Below the pieces are notes generated by a model. The model was not told the origin of the DNA. It saw nothing but the letters and a program-made list of their open reading frames with translations, and searched no databases. From Larimichthys crocea (lineage: Eukaryota > Chordata > Actinopteri > Sciaenidae), in contig NC_040027.1 in assembly GCF_000972845.2 (NCBI RefSeq), forward strand, positions 15,545,803 through 15,609,802: 64,000 nucleotides of DNA, in the 5' to 3' direction. The position numbers were made by a program, and so were the translations under genes. Shown one piece after another: positions 55,222 through 64,000 of this stretch. The first letter of the stretch is position 1; every line of letters starts with the position of its first letter.

Positions 55222-56848
55222 CTGAGAGAGAGAGAGAGAGAGAGATGACTGTGTTAGTCACACTGAGACGGAGAAGCTCCATTACTCAGCATCATTAGTA
55301 CTCTCCGTGACAAAGATGAATCCCAAAGGGGTGGACACAGTCAACATTATGTAATAACAGTGTCAAACACAAGTAAGGGCCTGTCAGCTGGAGGAGAGGC
55401 AGGAAACGTCGGCTACAAGGACACAAAGTCCCTTTTTAAAGACACAGTACAGTCATGGATGTAGCAATGGCAACGTTAGACTGACTCATTCATGGTTCCC
55501 AGAGGATGAATCCTAATGATTTTTGTATCTTGTACACATTGTAGGTTCAATATAAAGGGTAAAGAGTTAAACATACACAAACATAAATGCATATTCACGC
55601 ATTAGTCTTGAATGAAAAAGGCTTAGACGCCCTTTCACTCACGTTGTTTTCCACTTAAACTAACATGTTAGAACAACTCTGCAGAGTTTAAATCTGCTAT
55701 GAGTTTGTTGGAGTGGGAGTAAACTACATTCCTGTGCTCTCTAACAGGCTTTACAAGGATAATATTATAGATTGAGATGCGCTTCACTGAGAAACAAATG
55801 CAAACAGTGCACATTACATATACAGTACAGCAGATTTTCATGTTATGCTGTGAGAGGTTTTAGTTTAATAACACTAACAGGAGATAGGCAGTAGAGAAAG
55901 GCAATCAGAGGACTGTTTTCAACAGGAAGGCCTGAAATAGATGCATAATTATAGATGTGTAACATTCAGCATATTAATGAAGAAAAAGCTCAGAAGGGTA
56001 ACAGAGAGAGAGAGAAAGACAAAATGAGCAAATGAAACAGTAAAAAGATCCAGAGAGAGGAGAGATGAGAAAAGGGCTTCAGACTGAGTCTCCCTCTGTT
56101 CGTTATGATCATCGTAGCCAATATCACACTCAGCTGCCCGGATGGTGGAATTTACAGAGAAGCTGCATATGTTTACAACAGCAGAATGAATGAATAAATA
56201 CATGAAGATAAACATTCAAATCCAGTTTTATTTATGCGATTACTTCTTTCCCTTCCAGTTACCTGACAGTAAGAAACACTCACAGATCAAATACTGCTAA
56301 TGATAATGCAATCATTTTGATTTTGAATGAATAGTAATGAACAGTTGCTCACTGCGTTACGCACGCATTAGATTTAGAAGTACGTAACAGGCTCACGTCA
56401 GAGATATAAAAGTTTGGCACTTGTTGTGAAGTTGTAAGAACAGTGTTTTAGTGCTTGGTTGTCATGGTTTGAGTTTGTTGTTTTGTGTTTCCTGTTTTAT
56501 TTTGTATTTCTCCCCTTTCTTGTATCTTTACTTCCTGCATTTGTTATGTTTTCCAACAAGTTTTGATTCTGTTCCACCCTGATTGGTTTCACCCGTGTCT
56601 CGTTAGTTTCACCTGGGTCTCGTTGTCCAGCCTTGTGTATTTAATCCCTTTGTTAGTTCCTTTGTACCTCCGTCAGATTGTACTATGCCTGTTTGTCAGT
56701 CCTGCATCCGGTCTTGGTTCTTGTTTTTTTGGACTTCTGTTTATCAGACAACGGTCGGATTTATGGATTCAGTTTAGCTATTTTGTGTTAAAGTTACATT
56801 TTGTTCACTTCACCTTCGTGTCTACAGCAACCATTTTGACATGAAACG

Positions 56849-56997
56849 GTAAACACCGGTGTTACCAATGATACTTCTTGAGGTTACATTCCATACAAGT
56901 CAAACAGAGTCAGGCTGAGGCTGTGGTGCATGTTGGAAAGACTGTACTGCGATAAAACGTCACCTTAATTAGTATCATTGGTAACACCTGTGTTGAC
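56849..56997. mobile_element. Small foldback (MITE-like) element
   Basis: 27-bp inverted ends (56849-56875 and 56971-56997) match at 25 of 27 positions around CAGGTGTTACCAATGATACT, with 95 bp between. No clear target-site duplication was seen. Confidence 0.65.
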
Positions 56998-59900
56998 CCT
57001 ACTATTTCATGCCTGCTGTGAAAAGGGTTTATTGTGACACTGGCTGGTTTCAAATGGGTGCTGTTAGCAGCAGTTAATGAGCAGTATTATTAACCTTAGA
57101 TTCCCTTTGTTTGGGAAAAAACAGAACACAGTAACAGCAGGTTCAGTCAGCCACAACGCTCATTTTTCATTGCAGACTTCTTGACTTCTCATAACATCAC
57201 ATAATCAATGATGGCCCCGATCCACTAAGTATCAATGAGCTACTCCAGTGAGCCAGCAGGCAGAATACCTGAACCTCACCTGACCTCATCATTATGTTAT
57301 TTACACCTGTGGTTTTCTTGCTATGACATGTTATGACAATGTCTGCTGCTAGGCTCCTTTTTCCACGCAGACATTTTGTTTTGCAGGAAAAAGCGCAGGT
57401 GAAACTATTAACATCCATCACGGCTCAATTCAGTCTTTGAAGTAAATCAATGCCAGCGAAGCAAAATTATCAGGAGCCTGCAGCAGACAGAGCTCAATGA
57501 CGTACAGCAATTATTAGTGTTATTCGTTAAAGCAGTGCTTCTTCTGCCATGACACGTCAAAGAGTCAAAAGGGTCTTTAGCAGTCACTGTTTTGTGTCAA
57601 AGTGCCCCCTTAAGCAAGACACTCAAGATTGTTTACGAGCGAGCCCCTAACACATTTTAACATATGCATTATTACTGGTCATTACACAACAGGCTAAATA
57701 AGGATGACGGGAGATGAAACGTGACTTTTAGGAGCTCTAACCTCAGTGCACCAGCTGAGCTATATAACCAAGGTGTCACTCAGGAGGTGGGATAGCATCT
57801 CCACAGCTCGACTCTGTTTGCAGCTGAACTGATAGCCAGCCTTCTCTGGTCTCTGTGCGTCTGTCTGCCTGCCTGCTCGCCTCTCGTGGATGCCCATGTG
57901 ACTGAGCCACAGAATAGCCTGTTTGCCACCCCCTCCTCCTCCTCCCTCTTATCTATCTCTCTCCCTCTGTCACACACACACACACACACACATTTGCAAC
58001 AGGATGAGCAAGCCAAAGCGTGCCAATGCAATCCCTGCAAGCTGGAACAACCAGGGAATAAAATGTGAGAAGAAAAAAAAGCTGCTGGTGAAGGAATGTT
58101 TGCAATGCAGATAATTAAAGAGGAGGCTCTCCTGATTTTTTTTTACCCTGCTGCACTCTTTATTTGTGTTTGTAGGTCGAAGCGTGTGAATGCATGTCAT
58201 CGGTGTGGCTCTTTCACATCTCCTCTGTCTCCTTCCAAATGCCTCTTCCCTATGCATATATTAATGTGTGTATATGTATCTTATTGCACCTGTATCACAT
58301 GCCTATACCTGTTAAGACCACGCACAAAATGTGTATGCACATGTAGGTACGGTACGGGTGAAGTGCTGTGAGTGTGTGACTGCTACAGATTTTAAATCGC
58401 AGTGTGTGTGTGTGTGCAGTGGAGTCAGCCTGTGTGTGTGTCCAAGCATGTGCCCCATTTCTCGCTGCTCGAATCCGACCGAACCACCTCCATGACACCT
58501 CCATCCAGAAACGCAGACTGAACAGTTAGATGCTCCAAAACCTTCCTATATATTGTATTAACAAACGTCCTAATATTGCCAAAACATTTTTGAAAAATCA
58601 ATAAAGCAGAAGCAGTTTTGGCCTTTATATAAAATAAAATAAGTTGTAGATGTATGCCGATATTTAGATATAAACATAGAGATGTTTGTCTGTTCAGGCA
58701 GTCTGGCTACGAGGTACATGTGAGGCTTTTTGCATCCTGAAACCCTTTGCAAAACACACAAATCTACCTGATATCTTCAATCCAAAATCATAATTTCATT
58801 TTGTGAATTTACATATTACATTTTAATATTCATCTCTTATCCCTGTCCTCGAGAATCAACACACACACAACATTTCGTCATTCGATTTGTGTTCATGCCG
58901 AGACTGGAATGTAATTACATTCTGATTACGAGCAGTCAGTTCAAAGTGTGAATGACAAAAACTATGATGCCTTGCTGCTATTTCTACGGCACATAAAGAC
59001 ATAAAGATAATGAGAGCGCATTACAGCGTATAGAGGAAATACAGAGGAAGGAGTTATGATGGGAGGGGGGGGGCATGATGGGGTTAGAAATGAGGCCTTT
59101 CATGAGGTGGCGTGCGAAAACAAGTCATCGTATCTGTAATAAACTCAACACTTCATTACTGTCCTGATCAGTAAGGGGTGCTAGAGTCTCTGAGAGAAGA
59201 AAGACGTGAAATAGAGTTCCATTTTTGTAAGAGGCTCTCATCGTTTGATGACTTTCCTGTTCAGAAATATGCCTCTACCCAGGAGCACTGGAGTCTGACA
59301 TGATAACATGTTATCGGTGTTAACAATCCTCCATTTTCCTTTAACAGGTACCCAAGTGATTCCAGCCTTGATAATGTAGAGGCATCAAAATGAGGACATC
59401 GAGTTAAAATAGGTCCTACTCCATCATCACGCAGCAGCAGCAGTCTGCGGAGTTCTGCAGGGGATGGAAAAACAAACAGACTGATCCAAATAAATAGCTT
59501 CTAGCTGAGACTGTTGCCTAGCCGGACTGCTATGTGTTGCTTTAATGGCCCGCTCTTACAATCCTTAAGAGAGTGGTCCATTACCAGCTGGCGATAGCCA
59601 CGGGAGGTGAAGCGAGACGCAAGATATACGATCACGTGTTCAACCAACGTTTGACCTGCTTGTGTGAGACCGCTGTCACAGTTTAATCCCCGGGTTGTTG
59701 CCAATTCTCATGAGACCACTCAGAGTTATACCAGACCCTGTATGTTTATTAAAATCCCATATTGAAACTGACTGATATTTTTTTTAATTCAAATTTCTAC
59801 ATACAAAATTAAGAAGGCAGGTGCAAGACAACAAAAGTGAAATATGCAAAATAGGAAACATGATAAAGTTCCCACAACTCCAAAAAGAAGATCCAGCTAC

Positions 59901-60149
59901 ATATTAGAATAACAAAAACAACAGAAGTGTATTCTACTGATTAGAGAGAACAGCAGAGATACTCAGGGTTATAGCCAATACCAAAAAAAGTACCAATCCA
60001 ATGCCAGTTTATTCATTTTTCAAATTGAAATCTGTTTATGATCAGTCTTCAATGTGGAGCATGACACCTTAAATACACATCCCTTAAGACATTGATGCAC
60101 CAACATCCTTTTGAGGCTTTTTTAAATATCTAGAAGGTGTATAGTGTTG

Positions 60150-60215
60150 GATAAGATAAGATAGGATAAGATAAGATGATAGACTAGGGGAAATTCACTT
60201 GTTATACAATATACA
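60150..60215 (-). repeat. Truncated LINE tail
   Basis: (GATAA)n followed by GACTAGGGGAAATTCACTTG. Read on the minus strand this is the end of a non-LTR element, like the tail at 29440-29460. Confidence 0.65.
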
Positions 60216-62369
60216 AGATAATCCATCAAATCCATTCCAGAAAATAAAAATATTCAAGAAGTCTTGTGCATCATTTTAGACAAGTGTACTCTGCCTGTTT
60301 GCTTTAAAGCACACAGCTGGTCAGATCACTGATAGTCAGACACAGAGGATTATTAAAGCCTTTTAAAGTCAGTCATATTTGACATCTAAGTTCACTTTTC
60401 CTGTGAAGACCTGACTCAATCCAGTTCATTAACTCTCTAATAAACACTCATGTGTTGCCCAAGTCGATATCTGGTCCAAACAGATCCTAATAAGCCTGTT
60501 AATGAAAACCCACATGCGTCAGTATTCATGGCACACTCATTAAAACTGTGACAGTGAGCTGTTATAATAATCTGTATTACACGCTATGTCCTGGACTTGG
60601 GCTGCAAATAAACATTAAAAAAAAAGCTGCTCCCTCCGTCCTCATGCACACACACGTGTGCACACACACTTTTTCTCCCTCTTGTTTCCATGGTGCTCCG
60701 ATCGAGGTCAACCAGCATCTTTATGAGTAACGCACGTGTGCCTGGAGTCAACGAACAGAAAAACTGCCTTCCACGTGTTCTTTCATGCCGCTGTTAAATA
60801 GGACATTAGCACACAGGTGATGTGAAACAACTCACGGACACATGTGCATGAAGACTACAATGATTAGCCCACACCTGGAATCAGGTGCTGCAATGAGTCG
60901 CCATTGGGTTGTGTGGGGGCGAATCTATTTGCTGTGAAGAAAAACCAGGGAATAACTCTTTATCTCGCTGATTAGGCGGCTTTATCGATGCCGGTGCTCG
61001 CTCACTCTCATTCACTTTCTATGTCGCTAAACCGCTGCTGTCTCTCTCTCTTAAACCAAATTAAACTTCTGCTTAGTTTTACAATTATTGCAAATCAGAC
61101 TCTATCAGATCTAGAAGCTGGATACATGAAATAAACAAAGCCAGAACACAACTGGTAGAGTATCAGAGTTTAGTCCATGAATCACCTGGATGGCCTCAGT
61201 TTCAAGGACATTTCAGGGTGACTGTGGAGGAGTTTGATCCTCTGAATGCGGTCGCAGTGTGTCGTCAGGCTGCATTTTTCCTACGTTGGATCCGGCATTT
61301 AATTCCACTGACATCACACACTATTAATTATTTATCGTTTATGTTTTGAAACTACATCAACAAAATGAAGCAGCCGATCTTTAGTAACAAAATTAACTGA
61401 ACTAAAACAAATGATTTGGGTGTGTGTGTCATCTAATTGTTACCATCACACAGGCAGGCACTGACAGCGGTGTCTGAGACTGATGGGATCAATAGTGGGA
61501 CTCCCTGAGGACGCGCTAAGTAAGAGGCAGTCTTTGAGATGATCGTTTGTTATCTCGGTAGAGGCTAAGTGACAAGCGCTCAGGCTGTTGATGGGATGTT
61601 AATTTTTCATGCAGTTTGCTTATTGTGTCAAAGTGTATCTGACCTGACCTACAGACAGATGGAAATCTATAAATCTGACTAATTGTAATGTCAACAAGGC
61701 AGCCTACTCAACACTAAATGTGGCAGAAAAACAAAAAGGCAGCTCTTGTTTCGGTATTTTTTTTCCTTGTGAACAATGCTGTGAGGTCGTAATATTATCT
61801 CCAACAACAGCGCGTGCATGAGATGAGTGTTGGAGAATCACCATGTGAAGGATTCGGCTGAAGTTCACACAGACGGAGCCACCTCGAGGTGTTTTCCTTT
61901 TTTTTTTTAGAATATGTTAATTTTTGGTTAACCTCAGCCTAGTTCACTTTACACAGGAGAGTTATGCAACAGCGATGGCTGCTGTTTGGACTGAGGGAAG
62001 ACAAACTGATCCTAAATCAGCGTCATCGGGCTATTCCAACTCTGAGCTCTTGATCTCAGTAGCCAGCGGATTGTGTATTTTTCCATGAGCACACCAGGCA
62101 GCCAGCGTGGTCCTCTTCGCTTGTCTGTGGCCACGGCCCAGAAGGGAAAAGTGGAGGCAGTAAAGAGGCATAATTGAGTGCATTTGATTGCACACTAAAG
62201 TTAACGAGTTGATCTTTAGGATATGGTGTTTACTTGGCGCACACGTATAATGATCTCCAAGCTTCTGGTAACTCTGATTTCTGTTTTTCAGACACCTAAT
62301 AAGTGTCTTATCTTGTCATGAGTACCAGAAAAGCAACATGATAAGTTTAATATTGAATATTTATATATT

Positions 62370-62570
62370 GCTTAAAGGAATGCTTCAACTTTTTGAGAAA
62401 TAGGCTTAATCACTTTCCTGGCAAGAGTTAGAGAAGTAGATCAATGCCACTTTAATGTCTCGACCGTAAATATGAACCTGGAGCCAAGAGATGATTAGCT
62501 TAGCTTAGCATAAAGACTGGAAGCAGGGGGAAACTGCTAGCCTGGCTCTGCCCGAAGTAACAAAATCTGC
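62370..62570 (+). repeat. Common fish dispersed repeat
   Basis: Reads AGAGTTAGAGAAGTAGATC, GATTAGCTTAGCTTAGC, ATAAAGACTGGAAGCAGG and GAAACTGCTAGCCTGGC, a well-known text in fish intergenic DNA. A decayed relative is at 38045-38175. Confidence 0.75.
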
Positions 62571-64000
62571 CTACCAGCACCTCACTCTAAAGCCAAAACC
62601 CCATCGTGTCGCGGCCGTGGCGCTATTTTAGTGATTTTCATGTTTCAGAAGCGAAGCGTTTTGCCTGCCAGGCTTTGTTAACTTGCTCAGATTTGGTCAT
62701 TGTCCTACTTCTAAATATGTAAATATGCTATGTAGTTAAACTGTTTTCATTTTGGCACGGGGTGTTTTCATTCTCTATTCAATTTCTGTGTCTGACTTCT
62801 GGCCAGCTCGAGCTGATCCGTGCAATTTAACTAGTGCTGCTTGTGGCGCCTGTAAAAAAAAAAATAGACCTGTTGCGTATTCTCGGTGCAGCAGAGTGTA
62901 GACCTGCTTCTGGGACACTTCTGAACCGGACCGCGGTGCTTCTGGTGGGGTTTGAAACACTGACTAGAACCGCCACGATTAGCTCAACACATTTTGATTG
63001 ATCTGTACAAAAAAACCCAAATGTTGTCCTTACCATCAGACTGCCAGACAACCAGCAGAGACTTGAGTAATTCCACATAATACCACAACCTGTCGTCTTT
63101 GCACTTCTGTTTGTGTGCAAATAATAATGAAATATAACATGATATCGACCTCTAACTCTCGGCAAGAAAACCAATAAACATTCTGGAAAAACTATCATTT
63201 TCAAAATCTGTTTTGCTTCTGTGACCTCTAATGTGATTCAAGTCCAAGGCACGTCTGTGCAGATGGCAGATGTAGATATCTGTGTGTGCATCTAAATATA
63301 TCAATAACTCCTCTCAATTGACCGTTCCTCCTTGATCAGTGCAGAGCTACTTGGACGCGGACACTAATAATTAAGGAGTCATCAACTTCCTAATGCTAAG
63401 AGGCTTTAAACGTTCCTCGTAATTACGGCTCTCTGGCAGAATGATGTCCTTCCAGCTCATCCGTACCGCTCCTGCATGTAAACACACGATAATAACAGCT
63501 ACTTTACAAGCTACAGTAGGAAGTATGGTTCAACTCTAAATACATTAACGTGTCTTAAACTGGCACGGCGGTGTCAGCACACGTCCGCAACCTTCTTTCC
63601 CCTCCGGCGTTCCTCTGATTCACCGAACAAAGCGGTGCGCTCAGAGGGAGGAAAGCTGCTCCATCCTCTGCTGTCACTGCATATCATACACTCTGTATAA
63701 TACAGTGAATGTGTGGAGGAAGCCGGGGCTGGAGAGGACAGCTTTTCACCATGCCAAGTCATCCATTATGATCAATGGCATCAGGCAGGCGAGCAGGCTT
63801 AATAAAAAGCTTCCTGCCTTCTGCTGGCACCAAAAAAAAAAAAAAAAAAAAACCTATCCCTTTCAGACATGTGCTCCGGCTAGATGTGGTGGTGCACAAC
63901 TTGGTCTGCATACAGACGAACAGTAAAAAAAAAAAAGACAAAAATATCAGTTTACTCTCATAGAAAACAGACAAAAACAGCAGATTGTCATAACTGAGAA

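Larger units (their letters stand above)
55222..64000. other. First intron of pip5k1c, no coding exon seen
   Basis: Upstream of the first visible pip5k1c exon. I looked on the minus strand for an ATG-bearing exon ending in G before GT and found no convincing one, so the first exon probably lies right of the window. No other gene was recognised. Contents are repeats: a foldback element (56849-56997), a LINE tail (60150-60215), a dispersed repeat (62370-62570), (CA)n at 57971-57992, (GT)n at 58403-58440 and a poly-A run at 63832-63852. The stretch 56460-56840 is T-rich and resembles the start of a fish retroelement, but this is only an impression. Confidence 0.6.

Noticed and set aside
56485..56844. 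119-codon plus-strand hydrophobic frame
   Set aside because: T-rich repeat-like DNA gives Phe/Leu/Val by composition; no conserved motif.

Overview
The window is vertebrate nuclear DNA, almost certainly from a ray-finned (teleost) fish. The genes are split into short exons with GT-AG introns. The encoded proteins are close to fish and human versions of known families. The spaces between them carry tails of fish LINEs and SINEs, hAT-like MITEs and many (CA)n, (GA)n and (CAT)n microsatellites. There are no operons, phage genes, CRISPR arrays or bacterial features. All family assignments come from reading translated exons and comparing them with remembered family sequences; no database search was run.

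Layout from left to right. (1) 884-3175, minus strand: the first five coding exons of a STAP-family adaptor (best fit stap2), covering the PH domain; the SH2 part lies off the left edge. (2) 7929-11091, plus strand: a complete five-exon rab11b GTPase gene. (3) 15485-17277, minus strand: a complete four-coding-exon marchf2 gene (RING-CH ubiquitin ligase), with a non-coding first exon near 19.6 kb and a probable long 3' UTR reaching about 12.5 kb. (4) 24348-27075, minus strand: a second complete rab11b gene, facing the first and flanking marchf2. (5) 27.1-34 kb: a repeat-rich spacer with a dead LINE fragment and local duplications. (6) 34062-55221, minus strand: 17 coding exons of pip5k1c (type I gamma phosphatidylinositol-4-phosphate 5-kinase), lacking only the first coding exon. 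(7) 55.2-64 kb: the large first intron of pip5k1c, with repeats only.

The human counterparts STAP2, RAB11B, MARCHF2 and PIP5K1C are all on chromosome 19p13, so this looks like a piece of the fish equivalent. Three of the genes act in membrane traffic: Rab11B in recycling endosomes, MARCHF2 in ubiquitin-driven sorting of membrane proteins, and PIP5K1C in making PI(4,5)P2 for endocytosis and focal adhesions. They are separate transcription units, and nothing in the sequence shows co-regulation.

The most unusual signal is the inverted rab11b pair. Exons 2 and 3 of the two copies differ at only 4 of 390 bases, all silent, while exons 1, 4 and 5 differ at about 15%. That patchwork is what gene conversion between the copies would leave. 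Other points of interest are two SPL-containing cassettes at the pip5k1c C-terminus, a (GT)n tract forming a stap2 splice acceptor, and clusters of GCTAGC/GCTAAC hexamers near three transcription starts. I did not find a wholly new biological system.
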